Below are positions 33,770 through 42,276 of a stretch of 64,000 bases of DNA, piece by piece. Both the position numbers and the translations under genes were made by a program. Every line of letters starts with the position of its first letter. Position 1 is the first letter of the stretch. Below the pieces are notes generated by a model, which saw only the letters and a list, made by a program, of their open reading frames with translations, had not been told where the DNA came from and made no database searches. The DNA lies in contig NZ_JANZNQ010000014.1 of assembly GCF_027257955.1 (NCBI RefSeq), positions 1-64,000 on the forward strand. The letters run 5' to 3'. Source of the stretch: Zhongshania aquatica. GTDB taxonomy: Bacteria; Pseudomonadota; Gammaproteobacteria; Pseudomonadales; Spongiibacteraceae.

Positions 33770-33970
33770 ATGAAAAAAACAATCAGTTTCGCCATGGTGC
33801 ATTTCAGCGTGGCATTTTCGGTCGCCTACATTTTGACTGGTAGTGCCGTAGTTGGTGGAATGCTGGCGCTAGTAGAGCCGGCGGTGAACACCGTGGTGTT
33901 TTACTTTCACGATAAGGCATGGAAGCGCATTGATGCAGGAGCACCGTTATTAACAGGTCTTGTACATTGA
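33770..33970 (+). CDS. DUF2061 small membrane protein
   Basis: A 66-residue protein from ATG 33770 (GAGGAGG upstream) with two hydrophobic helices, MVHFSVAFSVAYILTGSAVVGG and LALVEPAVNTVVFYF, followed by HDKAWKRI. The E-P-x2-N and YF-x-HD-x-W pattern is that of DUF2061. Function is unknown. A longer frame from 33704 lacks a ribosome site and is less likely. It stands alone between amt and the antiporter operon. Confidence 0.75.
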   Translation: MKKTISFAMVHFSVAFSVAYILTGSAVVGGMLALVEPAVNTVVFYFHDKAWKRIDAGAPLLTGLVH

Positions 33971-33983
33971 CGCGTTAATAGGC

Positions 33984-34004
33984 GTGCACCATATGATGGT
34001 GCAC
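33984..34004. repeat. Perfect 9-bp inverted repeat after the DUF2061 gene
   Basis: GTGCACCAT and ATGGTGCAC are separated by three bases. It lies between the ends of two converging genes and could form a hairpin that stops or stabilises transcripts, but no T-run follows on either strand. Confidence 0.55.
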
Positions 34005-34061
34005 ATCCTAGATATATGAGTCATAACCCCTTAGTGACATTGTTGTTCATTATGAGCTGGC

Positions 34062-35756
34062 TCAGATAAACCGGAAAACCAATAATACCGCAAGCAAGGT
34101 GACAACCCACGCGACCATACTACTAATCGAAATGGTGCGAGAGAAAATACCATCGTTGCCGTGAAGATTAGCCAAGCGGTTTTCAAATGCACGGCCAATA
34201 CTGAGAATACCGTTGCGTGCAACCTGATCAACTTTGAGACAGCTTCTGCCGACGGCATTTATAAGACGCGGTAGCGGGCGCCGATATAACCAATCTACGT
34301 CGAGGTTGGTTGAGGGCAGTTCCGGAGGATACATGCCTTTTAGGTTTAGCCAAACAAATGCCAATGCCGAGAAAAACAGTAGCTGTGTCTGGGTGAGAAT
34401 ATGACTTACATCATAGGCACTGTAGTCGGTCGCGAAGGGCAGGTGTTGGTAGAGCAGCTGTGGGAATATACCAATTGTTAGACACAGCGCGGCGGCTATA
34501 GACATTGCCAGTAGCATATTCCACGGTGCTTCTTTGCAGCGAATACCCGAGTCGTGGGCGAAAAAAGCGAAATAAGGAATTTTGATGCCCGCGTGGTGGA
34601 ATACCCCAGCCGAGGCGAAGAGCAACAGTAGCCATACCACGTCAAAGTTGTCTTTGAGTGCCGCCGACATAATCATTGATTTGCTGACAAAGCCACTGAA
34701 TAGGGGGAAGGCTGATATCGACGCCGCGCCGATAATACAAAGTACGGCGGTCTTGGGCATGGATTTATATAGCCCACCAAGTTCGGAGCCGTTAATTCGG
34801 CCGGTACGATAGAGGACCGCGCCCATCGACATAAACAATAAGCCTTTAAAAATAACATCATTAAAGGCGTGAGCGACGGCACCATTGATACCCAGCTCAG
34901 TGCCTATACCAATCCCCACCATCATAAAACCGATCTGGTTGATCAAGCTGTAGGCGAGAACCCGGCGCAGATCATTTTCAATTACCGCAAAGAAGATGGG
35001 GAAGCACGCCATCGTCGCGCCGATATACACCAACATCTCAGTGCCGGGAAAACCCCGGGCCATGGCGTATACGGCAACTTTGGTGGTGAAAGCACTCAAG
35101 AAGACCGTGCCAGTAGGTGTTGCTTCGGGATAGGCGTCGGTCAGCCAGTTATGGAAAAATGGGAACGCGCACTTAATGCCAAATGCGATAAAAATAAACC
35201 AGCTTGCGATCGAGTCTAGCCCGATTTTGCTAAACATCAGGGTGCCCTGATGTTGGTAATACAAAATGACGCCCACTAACAGCAGCATTCCTGATATCAC
35301 TTGCGCGATCAGATAACGCATCCCCGCGCTGTAGGCTTTGTCGCTGCGCCCAGCCCAAATTAAAAAGACTGAGGTGACTGCCAGCATTTCCCAAAATATA
35401 AACAAGGTCAGTAAATCACCGGCAAAGACGGCGCCCAAGGCACTACCAGCATAAAGCATGGCTGCGACTTGCTGCATTTTATCCTTGACGTGGAGAGAGT
35501 AGATTACGCTGATGAACGCGGCAATATGAAATAAATAGCCGAACAATAGGCTCAGTCGGTCTATGTGGATTGGCTTTAATTCCATTCCCATTAGCTGGGT
35601 TTCGAGGCCGTAAAATGCTGGGAGCTGCCACAGGTTTAGCGCGCTTAATATAATGACCACGATCATTGCTGGACCGCGCCAAGTGGCGCCGCCAAGTAGG
35701 GCAATGACTGCTCCTAGATAAAAGAGCAGGAAGGGCGGCAGTTCAATCCCCACCAT
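34062..35756 (-). CDS. Mrp-type antiporter D-like subunit (third NuoL/M-type protein)
   Basis: A 564-residue polytopic proton-channel protein of the NuoL/NuoM/MrpA-D superfamily. LFIFWEMLAVTSVFLIWAG carries the conserved membrane Glu, and AFPFFHNWLTDAYPEATPTGTVFLSAFTTKVAVYA the conserved Lys region. The C-terminal extension (LPSTNLDVDWLYRRPLPRLINAVG) with a last helix resembles the end of large antiporter subunits. It lacks the MbhD/MbhE domains found at the end of canonical MrpA. Its start overlaps the small protein upstream by 14 bases, and it closes the operon. Confidence 0.87.
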   Translation of the reverse strand: MVGIELPPFLLFYLGAVIALLGGATWRGPAMIVVIILSALNLWQLPAFYGLETQLMGMELKPIHIDRLSLLFGYLFHIAAFISVIYSLHVKDKMQQVAAMLYAGSALGAVFAGDLLTLFIFWEMLAVTSVFLIWAGRSDKAYSAGMRYLIAQVISGMLLLVGVILYYQHQGTLMFSKIGLDSIASWFIFIAFGIKCAFPFFHNWLTDAYPEATPTGTVFLSAFTTKVAVYAMARGFPGTEMLVYIGATMACFPIFFAVIENDLRRVLAYSLINQIGFMMVGIGIGTELGINGAVAHAFNDVIFKGLLFMSMGAVLYRTGRINGSELGGLYKSMPKTAVLCIIGAASISAFPLFSGFVSKSMIMSAALKDNFDVVWLLLLFASAGVFHHAGIKIPYFAFFAHDSGIRCKEAPWNMLLAMSIAAALCLTIGIFPQLLYQHLPFATDYSAYDVSHILTQTQLLFFSALAFVWLNLKGMYPPELPSTNLDVDWLYRRPLPRLINAVGRSCLKVDQVARNGILSIGRAFENRLANLHGNDGIFSRTISISSMVAWVVTLLAVLLVFRFI

Positions 35757-36027
35757 GGGTATTCTCCGTCTTAGATTCGCGAGTTTGTTGGTAGTAGTCT
35801 TCCTCGCGCATTAAACCTTTGCGCATCCACTTAGCAACCAGTACTAAAATCACACAGCCGATAAATCCGTAAATAGGATAGAAACCATACAGGCCCTCCC
35901 ATGGGTGTTCGGTGTGTCGATGGATCACAAAATCCAAGCCAACTAACAGCGCGCAAATGACGTAAAGACTGTTGAGAATAAGGCGCAGTGTTGCGGGGCG
36001 ATCAAAAAAATCTTGGGACTGGCTCAT
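35743..36027 (-). CDS. Small two-helix membrane protein of the antiporter operon
   Basis: A 94-residue protein with two predicted helices (about 14-33 and 47-66, LYGFYPIYGFIGCVILVLVAKWM) joined by a His-rich loop FVIHRHTEHPWEGLYGF. It overlaps the genes on both sides by 4 and 14 bases, so it is an integral part of the operon. It is not a canonical Mrp subunit, and no named domain is recognised. A structural or assembly role in the antiporter complex is inferred from coupling alone. Confidence 0.75.
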   Translation of the reverse strand: MSQSQDFFDRPATLRLILNSLYVICALLVGLDFVIHRHTEHPWEGLYGFYPIYGFIGCVILVLVAKWMRKGLMREEDYYQQTRESKTENTHGGD

Positions 36028-37499
36028 GGCGTTCCCTCGCTAAAAATCTGTGATACCAGCTCAAATAGCGGGTTGGGAAAGAAAAATAACACTACGCACG
36101 CCAATGCCGTAAAGCATAGCGCGATGAGCGCGGCAGGTGGCGCTTCATGAATAGCGACGGGGCCTGAAACTGCCTGCTTCCCTGGAAAGAAAGCGCGCAA
36201 AGGAATTGGTAGTAAATAGGCGATATTGAGTAGCGAGCTGAGTATCAGCACCCCCATTAGAATTAAATGATCGGTCTCTAAGGTGGCGGTTAGCAACCAC
36301 CATTTGCTCCACGTTCCCGCTGTGGGCGGCAGACCGATAATGCTGAGAGAGGCGATGAAAAAAGCGGTCATGGTGATTGGCATACTTCGCCCCAGCCCCA
36401 CCATAGAGCTGATTTCGCTTTTGTGACTAGCCACCAGTATTGCGCCAGCGCAGAAGAACAGGGTGATTTTCCCTAGGGCATGGGTAGCAATATGCATTGC
36501 GCTGCCCATTATGCCGCTCTCAACCGCCAGTAAGACCCCCACGGTGATATAACCTAGTTGGCTAATGGTTGAATAGGCGAGTCGGGCTTTCAGGTTGTCT
36601 TGACGCATCGCTATTAGCGAAGCCAGCACGACACCGGCACCAGCTAGGTAGAGAAGATAATCGGTCGCAGGTATTTGCTGCAGGGTCTCTAAACCAAAGA
36701 TAAAGACCAAAATTTTGATTAGGCTGAATACGCCAGCCTTGACCACCGCAACGGCGTGGAGCAGGGCGCTAACCGGAGTAGGAGCCACCATTGCTGCCGG
36801 AAGCCAGCGGTGAAAAGGCATGACCGCGGCCTTGGCAACACCAAAAACAAATAGGACTAGCAACAGTGACAGCAACGCGATTGGAGTTTGCTCGGGGAAA
36901 ATGCCACCTTGTTGAAAGTCTAGAGTGCCTGCCACCAGCCACGTGATGATAATAGCCGGGAGAAAAAAGGCGATAGAGGTACCCATTAATATGCCCAGGT
37001 AAACCCTGCCGCCTTTTTTGGCTTTTTCGGTACCTGCATGTGTTACCAGAGGGTAGGTGCACAGCGAAAGTACTTCATAAAAAATGAACAGCGTGAATAC
37101 GTTTTCTGCGTAGGCAATGGCCATTACCGCTGCGATGGCAATAGCAAAACACGCGTAGAAACGTGTTTGGTGGTCTTCGTTGTGGCCGCGCATATAGCCA
37201 ATCGCGTACAAGGTGGTTACTGGCCATAGCAGACTGGCGACTAGCCCGAACAGGAGCCCTAGGGCATCGACTCTGAAACTTAAATTTAGACCAGGCAGTA
37301 TTTCTAGCCACTGGCGTGAGAGCACTTCACCGTGATTAAAACTGGCGTACAGCTTTAAATTGACTAGTAAAAGAAGCACTCCGGCGATGAGGGATACCCC
37401 TTCGCGCAAATTTGGTTTTCGGCTGAACGTCAGTACGCCTGCTACCGCAACAAGGGGCGTGAGTATGGCGACGTCAATTAGCATGGCTGTTGTATCCAT
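36024..37499 (-). CDS. Mrp-type antiporter D-like subunit (second NuoL/M-type protein)
   Basis: A 491-residue polytopic protein of the NuoM/MrpD superfamily. LFIFYEVLSLCTYPLVTHAG carries the membrane Glu; VMPFHRWLPAAMVAPTPVSALLHAVAVVKAGVF contains the His/Lys proton path, with SALLHAVAVVK characteristic of the L/A side. It shares one base (TAATG) with the preceding mrpD-like gene and overlaps the next small gene by 4 bases. With the other two D-like proteins it would form the proton/cation-translocating modules of the complex. Confidence 0.88.
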   Translation of the reverse strand: MDTTAMLIDVAILTPLVAVAGVLTFSRKPNLREGVSLIAGVLLLLVNLKLYASFNHGEVLSRQWLEILPGLNLSFRVDALGLLFGLVASLLWPVTTLYAIGYMRGHNEDHQTRFYACFAIAIAAVMAIAYAENVFTLFIFYEVLSLCTYPLVTHAGTEKAKKGGRVYLGILMGTSIAFFLPAIIITWLVAGTLDFQQGGIFPEQTPIALLSLLLVLFVFGVAKAAVMPFHRWLPAAMVAPTPVSALLHAVAVVKAGVFSLIKILVFIFGLETLQQIPATDYLLYLAGAGVVLASLIAMRQDNLKARLAYSTISQLGYITVGVLLAVESGIMGSAMHIATHALGKITLFFCAGAILVASHKSEISSMVGLGRSMPITMTAFFIASLSIIGLPPTAGTWSKWWLLTATLETDHLILMGVLILSSLLNIAYLLPIPLRAFFPGKQAVSGPVAIHEAPPAALIALCFTALACVVLFFFPNPLFELVSQIFSEGTP

Positions 37500-38974
37500 T
37501 ATGGACGCCCCTCAACCAGTGCTGTGGCTGCTTCATAGCTGATCGATACCGGTAAGCGGGTGTCGATACCAAAATAGACATTGCCTAGAATTAGCAGCCA
37601 TAGCGCAATAAGCATAGTGAGTGGGGCTTCTTTTACTGGAGAGTTATCTGCTGCTGACTTGAAGTAGAGCGCCTCTACCACTCGCCATATATAGATGATG
37701 GCGAGCAGTGAACCCAATAGAATTAAAAACACTAATGGCCAGCGGCCCGCCAGTGCAGCGGCAGATACCAAATACCATTTGCTGATAAAACCAGCGGTAA
37801 GGGGAACACCAATTAAGCTGAGACCGCCGGCAACAAAACCAAAGCTCGTCCAAGGCATTTTTCTCCCCAGTCCCTGCATCGAGGTAAGGGTCGTCGCGCC
37901 AATGCGAACCGCAATCCCAGCTAGGGCCATAAATAATGTGGCTTTCATCAATGCGTGGTTGAAAACATGAATCAAGGCCGCCTGCAGCCCCAGCACACCG
38001 CCGATCCCCAAACCGATGACCATATAGCCAATTTGGGCGATACTGGAATAGGCGATCGCGCGCTTTATCTCCTCTTGATATATCGCAGCAATCGACGCGC
38101 TGAATACCGCCACGATGCCTAGAGCGACAAAGATATCTGCTAGCGGAATAATGAACTGGCTAAACTCGCTCGGGAATATGGTATACGTGAAGCGTATTAA
38201 CAGATAAAGGGCTACCTTGGTGGCGCTGGCGGCGAGAAACGTAGTGACAATTGATGGCGCTTGACTGTAAGCGTTAGGCAGCCACAGATGTAGTGGGAAT
38301 AAGGCGAGCTTTAAGCTAATACCAACCAAAATAAAAGCGTAAGCGGCAAATACGGTAGGCGACTCACTCGCCGATGGCAGGCGTTCGGCAAGATCGGCCA
38401 TATTGAGCGTGCCGGTCATGATATACATGAAACCGATACCGATGAGGATAAAGGTCGCGCCAATGGTGCCCATGATCAGGTAGCGAAACGCGGCCCACAG
38501 GCTTTGTCTATTGGGTCCTAAGGATATTAGGGTGTAGGTGGACAGCGATGAAATTTCTAAAAAGACAAAGACGTTGAATGCATCGCCGGTCGCTAAAATA
38601 CCCAGCAAGCCCGCGAGGCACAATAGCCACGCCACATAAAATAAGCCTTGTTTGTCTAGTGTAATTTCGGTGCTAATGCTGCTCTGTGCTGCCAGTAGAG
38701 AAATTGTACTGCTGCCAGAAACGATCACTAGCAACCACGCATTGAGAAGATCAATTCGGTACTCAATACCCCAGGGTGCTTGCCAACCACCCAAGGCATA
38801 ACTAATTACACCGTGGTGGTAAACCGTATACAGCAGCGTGGCGGCGATACAAAAGCTAAGGGTGCTGACTAGCAGGGCGAATAGCCAGGCTAGTTTACCT
38901 CGACCTAAAATAAGGCAGGCAGGCGCCCCGAGTAGGGGCAGAATAACTTGCAGAATGGGTAAATGGCTTAACAC
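37499..38974 (-). CDS. mrpD: Mrp-type antiporter subunit D
   Basis: A 491-residue NuoM/MrpD-type subunit with about 14 helices. VFVFLEISSLSTYTLISLG holds the conserved membrane Glu, FPLHLWLPNAYSQAPSIVTTFLAASATKVALY the conserved Lys region, and LIHVFNHALMKATLFM a further Lys helix. It directly follows mrpC with a 7-base overlap, as in classical Mrp operons, so it is the best candidate for D proper. Confidence 0.92.
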   Translation of the reverse strand: MLSHLPILQVILPLLGAPACLILGRGKLAWLFALLVSTLSFCIAATLLYTVYHHGVISYALGGWQAPWGIEYRIDLLNAWLLVIVSGSSTISLLAAQSSISTEITLDKQGLFYVAWLLCLAGLLGILATGDAFNVFVFLEISSLSTYTLISLGPNRQSLWAAFRYLIMGTIGATFILIGIGFMYIMTGTLNMADLAERLPSASESPTVFAAYAFILVGISLKLALFPLHLWLPNAYSQAPSIVTTFLAASATKVALYLLIRFTYTIFPSEFSQFIIPLADIFVALGIVAVFSASIAAIYQEEIKRAIAYSSIAQIGYMVIGLGIGGVLGLQAALIHVFNHALMKATLFMALAGIAVRIGATTLTSMQGLGRKMPWTSFGFVAGGLSLIGVPLTAGFISKWYLVSAAALAGRWPLVFLILLGSLLAIIYIWRVVEALYFKSAADNSPVKEAPLTMLIALWLLILGNVYFGIDTRLPVSISYEAATALVEGRP

Positions 38975-39324
38975 GTATGGTCTCGCTGCTGAATTTCGGA
39001 CTCTTCAATAGTGCCGTAGGCCTTCTTGATTCTTATGACTAGTGCTAGTCCTAGTGCGGTGGTGGCGATGCCGACAACAATTGCGGTGAGAATTAGCACG
39101 TGGGGCAGGGGATTGGAATAGGCGGTGATTCCATCTTGGAGGATCGGAGCCGTGCCGCCAGTAATTTTTCCTGAACTGATATACAGAATAAAAACGGAAG
39201 TCTGAAAAATGTTGAGCCCGACCAGTTTTTTAACCAGATTGCCTTGGGCGATCACGATGAAAAATCCGGCCATCATTAGCACCACAACCACTAAATAATT
39301 GTAGTGGGTTAGTAATAATGTCAT
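38968..39324 (-). CDS. mrpC: Mrp-type antiporter subunit C (NuoK-like)
   Basis: A 118-residue protein with three helices. GNLVKKLVGLNIFQTSVFILYI (about 28-49) and PLPHVLILTAIVVGIATTALGLALV (about 73-97) are the MrpC/NuoK signatures. Its ATG overlaps the stop of the upstream fusion gene by 4 bases. It forms part of the membrane core of the antiporter. Confidence 0.93.
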   Translation of the reverse strand: MTLLLTHYNYLVVVVLMMAGFFIVIAQGNLVKKLVGLNIFQTSVFILYISSGKITGGTAPILQDGITAYSNPLPHVLILTAIVVGIATTALGLALVIRIKKAYGTIEESEIQQRDHTC

Positions 39325-40256
39325 TCGTCTGCCTCCCGCGCGGTGTTCACTTGGCCAGCGAAGCAGTAAAAGATCATCACCATAACGGCCGCAACGGTCA
39401 TACCCACACCAAGCTCGATAACAATGATACCGATATGTTGGCCAGTAATGGGGTTGTCGGCCAATGCTGAGTAGTCTAGGAACGTACCACCGTTTAGCAT
39501 AGATACAAGGCCTACCGACCCGTACAGTAATACCCCAAAGGCAGCTAGAACTCGTAGCAGGGCGGAGCTTACTACTTGCTGTGCAATATCGACGCCGAAA
39601 AACATGGTGTACAAAATAATTGCGGCGGCAAAAATTACCCCCGCTTGGAATCCGCCGCCTGGTCCGTAGTCCCCGTGGAACTGCACATATAGGGAAAATA
39701 GAAGAATAGGGGGGATTAAAATTTTACTGACGATACGTAGAATTTTATGTTTGTGCGCGCTTGTGACCGCCGGTGTTTCTGGCGTGCTGGACTTTAACAT
39801 GAGTAGTGATAGGACGCCGATGCCCGCTGTGAAAACTACCGCTACTTCGCCGAAGGTATCGAAACCTCGATAGCTGGCTAGCACCGAGGTAACAATGTTT
39901 GGTATACCGATTTCGGCTGCGGATTGCTCGATATAGTATGGGCCGACATGGGTTTGGGCCGGTGCATTGGCAGATCCGAAATCGGGCATACTAAGTGTGC
40001 CAATGATAAGAAGTGCGCCGGTAATTGTTACCAGTACTAACGCCGGAAGACCTCGACCTGGATTCTGTTTTTCATGACGCCCAACTAGCGCCACGGTGAG
40101 CAGCATGAGTAGCGGTGAAATTCCGGACCCCACAGCGGCCTCGGTAAAAGCAACGTCGACAGCATCCATCAAAACGAAAAAGCTCGCAGATAAGAAACCG
40201 TAAATACCGCTGAGCATGATTACTGCAAGGAGGTCGCGGCTCAGAATAATACCCAA
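39321..40256 (-). CDS. mrpB: MbhD-MbhE-MnhB fusion subunit of the Mrp-type antiporter
   Basis: At least 311 residues. In order: an MbhD/DUF4040 part (GIYGFLSASFFVLMDAVDVAFTEAAVG), an MbhE part (ASYRGFDTFGEVAVVFTAGIGV, about 128-149) and an MnhB part (GDYGPGGGFQAGVIFAAAIIL, about 200-220). In many Mrp systems the first two sit at the end of MrpA; here they are fused to B. The TTG at 40256 would cut the first helix. In-frame codons upstream to ATA at 40305-40307 add ELFINISLLSLLLVTT, which fits the family start and has GGGGAGG 8 bases upstream, so the true start is unsettled. Confidence 0.88.
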   Translation of the reverse strand: MGIILSRDLLAVIMLSGIYGFLSASFFVLMDAVDVAFTEAAVGSGISPLLMLLTVALVGRHEKQNPGRGLPALVLVTITGALLIIGTLSMPDFGSANAPAQTHVGPYYIEQSAAEIGIPNIVTSVLASYRGFDTFGEVAVVFTAGIGVLSLLMLKSSTPETPAVTSAHKHKILRIVSKILIPPILLFSLYVQFHGDYGPGGGFQAGVIFAAAIILYTMFFGVDIAQQVVSSALLRVLAAFGVLLYGSVGLVSMLNGGTFLDYSALADNPITGQHIGIIVIELGVGMTVAAVMVMIFYCFAGQVNTAREADE

Positions 40257-40346
40257 TGTCGTGACTAGTAGTAGGCTCAGCAGGCTGATATTGATGAAGA
40301 GTTCTATGGCGTCATCCTCCCCGCAGTATTTCCTGTGCGGTCACGC

Positions 40347-40667
40347 TTAGCTGTCATGGGGCTGCTCCCCACTTGATTTGTGTTGTTGGTCACGCCAAAC
40401 GGCTTTTGCTAATGCATGACTTGCCGTTGGACTGGTGAATAATATAAACAACAAAATCATGATCAATTTGAGAAGAACCAAACTCCAGCCGGCTAGCAGC
40501 ATTAATCCCATTAGTAGTAACGTGGTGGCAAGGGTTTCTGTCACGCCGGCAGCGTGCATGCGACTGTAAATGTCGGGAAATCGCAATACGCCAAGCGCGC
40601 CGGTGAACATCAAGCCACTGCCAATCAGTAATAGAATGCCGCTAATGACTTCCAGTAAATCAGTCAT
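40347..40667 (-). CDS. mrpG: Mrp-type antiporter subunit G
   Basis: A 106-residue protein from MTDLLEVISG with three helices. SGLMFTGALGVLRFPDIYSRMHAAGVTETLATTLL is the diagnostic MrpG/PhaG motif (RFPD-x-Y-x-R-x-HA). An in-frame start at 40706 would add 13 basic residues overlapping mrpF and is less likely. The start overlaps the mrpF stop by 8 bases. Confidence 0.93.
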   Translation of the reverse strand: MTDLLEVISGILLLIGSGLMFTGALGVLRFPDIYSRMHAAGVTETLATTLLLMGLMLLAGWSLVLLKLIMILLFILFTSPTASHALAKAVWRDQQHKSSGEQPHDS

Positions 40668-40941
40668 TGGCGGAGCTCCCTTTTTCCGCTTTCTGGGAAT
40701 ACTCAAAATATCGTAGAAGTGCTATCACGCTGATAAAATTCATTAGTGCGTAGATCAGCGCGATATCTAAAAACTCGGGTCTACCGAATAGGAAGCCGAG
40801 TACGGCAATAAGCAGTACGGTCTTGGTTCCAAATAAATTAGCAGCTAACACCCGGTCAAATATACTGGGGCCAGCAAATCCTCTGACCATAGCCATGGCC
40901 ATGACGAGGAGTAACGTAACAGTAGTGACAGCGAGCATCAT
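40660..40941 (-). CDS. mrpF: Mrp-type antiporter subunit F
   Basis: A 93-residue protein with three helices. RGFAGPSIFDRVLAANLFGTKTVLLIAVLGF is the MrpF/PhaF signature (P-x2-DR-x2-A-N). It shares one base with the mrpE stop (TAATG) and overlaps mrpG. Confidence 0.93.
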   Translation of the reverse strand: MMLAVTTVTLLLVMAMAMVRGFAGPSIFDRVLAANLFGTKTVLLIAVLGFLFGRPEFLDIALIYALMNFISVIALLRYFEYSQKAEKGSSAND

Positions 40942-41408
40942 TATTCCAATTTTTCCACGCGACGGCTCATCTCACCGGTATCGAGATCGTCGAGATTACT
41001 TTGGGTGAGGCCGTGTACGAGAACCTCATTGTTCGAAAGCTCTACCGCTATTGTTCCAGGGGTGAGGTTAATGGAGTTGGCGTAGATAACTCGACCGATA
41101 TCGGTTTTCTGGTTCACCGCAAAACGCCGCATACCGGGGCTAATTGTGCTGTTGCCAGACCAAATACGTTTGACCACGTCTATGTTACTGGCGATGATTT
41201 GTAAGATTAACCAAGCGTAGTATCGGGGAAGATGTCGGGTTAGGTGGATGGGCTGAGATTCGTGATCTACCACGTCCATCCGGTGGCATATCCACACAAC
41301 TAATGCAATCGACGCCGCGCCGAAGGCCAGTAGCAGGCCAGAATAATGCCCCGAGTTGGCTAGCCAAATAATGGCTAAGAGGGCGGAAATACTAAAGGTG
41401 TGCTTCAT
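40941..41408 (-). CDS. mrpE: Mrp-type antiporter subunit E
   Basis: A 155-residue protein with two helices near the N-terminus, then the soluble MrpE part: YYAWLILQIIASNIDVVKRIW, then TDIGRVIYANSINLTPGTIAVELSNNEVLVHGL, which is the family hallmark (N-S-I-x-L-T-P-G-T). It is the first gene of the antiporter operon, so the order starts E-F-G, unlike the A-to-G order of Bacillus. The operon as a whole should exchange Na+ (or another cation) for H+ across the inner membrane. Confidence 0.93.
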   Translation of the reverse strand: MKHTFSISALLAIIWLANSGHYSGLLLAFGAASIALVVWICHRMDVVDHESQPIHLTRHLPRYYAWLILQIIASNIDVVKRIWSGNSTISPGMRRFAVNQKTDIGRVIYANSINLTPGTIAVELSNNEVLVHGLTQSNLDDLDTGEMSRRVEKLE

Positions 41409-41492
41409 AAGTTTCTTAGCTAGCGTCGCTGTTGTTAGTCATGAGTACTGGCAAAGTCACCGGCAAAGTTTGGATTAAGGGAAAACTCGCCG

Positions 41493-41924
41493 TTAGCAAG
41501 GGTAGTGCGCTTTTAAAACTCGTTTCATCAACGAGCTTGCCAGCTGATCTTTCTTAGTTAGGGTGGTGTTGGCAATTTGACCTGCAAGTTCTTTAATGCT
41601 GATATCGCTCGGCAGGCAGTAGCGCGCATTCTTTAATGAGTCGATTTCGATGCTGCCCCCAGGTGCACGGGTTCTAATGGCGCGCTGGGTAAAGTCCGAT
41701 TGCTCGTTATCGGCGAGCGAGATTTGACTGCTGCCCGATACAAAGCCCTGTAGGTAAGCACTGCAAATTGTGCCCTCTTTGTTTTCTACCTCTGCAATAT
41801 ATTCGACACAACTATGTTGCAGTTCTTTGGTGTTTAGCGTTTCTACCGCGAGCGCTGTCGCACTGCTAATTAAGCCGCAACAGACTGCTAGAGTTAGCTT
41901 AAAGTACCTTTTATAAACAAGCAT
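41493..41924 (-). CDS. Rap1a/Tai-like secreted protein
   Basis: About 143 residues with a signal peptide ending near TALAVE. The mature part follows the Rap1a/Tai immunity-protein pattern: an early Cys (ELQHSCVEYI), a second in TICSAYLQGFVSG, CLPSDISIKELAGQIANTTL, and a C-terminal YPC. Known members protect against amidase effectors of type VI secretion, but many are orphans. No effector gene is in the window. It is transcribed divergently from the two-component system, with four AAGTGT repeats between them, and so may belong to that regulon (inference). Confidence 0.7.
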   Translation of the reverse strand: MLVYKRYFKLTLAVCCGLISSATALAVETLNTKELQHSCVEYIAEVENKEGTICSAYLQGFVSGSSQISLADNEQSDFTQRAIRTRAPGGSIEIDSLKNARYCLPSDISIKELAGQIANTTLTKKDQLASSLMKRVLKAHYPC

Positions 41925-41969
41925 TTGGCTTCTCACATATCTGTTTTATTGCGTTTACTTTGGCACCTA

Positions 41970-42006
41970 AAGTGTGAAAAGTGTTGTCAGAAGTGTAAAA
42001 AAGTGT
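41970..42006. promoter_or_regulatory. Four phased AAGTGT direct repeats
   Basis: AAGTGT occurs at 41970, 41979, 41991 and 42001, spaced 9-12 bases, about one helical turn. Such direct repeats are the usual binding pattern of OmpR-type regulators, and a gene for one starts at 42277. The repeats lie 46 bases before the divergent Rap1a-like gene. I see nothing else certain in 41925-42276. Confidence 0.5.
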
Positions 42007-42276
42007 GTCAGGTGAGGAGTGGTGCAAAGTGATGCTAGGTTAATTCTTGTCAAACTGTCGCAATGTTTACCAGAGTGTGGCATCAATAAACGTTAATATT
42101 TCGAGGCATAGGAAACTACTGCTGTTCTGAGGAGTTTGCGCTGCTATAGTTTGTCCAGCGTCGGAATATTGCATTGCGGCGGGGGCGGCCTTGATCGACA
42201 CGTTTTAGGCCGATCAGTAGTGGGTTTAAAGAGTGCTTGTAGACGTCGCATATCATAGACATTGGTGGTAAACGTA

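Noticed and set aside
41970-42006. AAGTGT repeats as a CRISPR array
   Set aside because: Units are six bases with 3-6 base gaps, far too short for CRISPR repeats and spacers.
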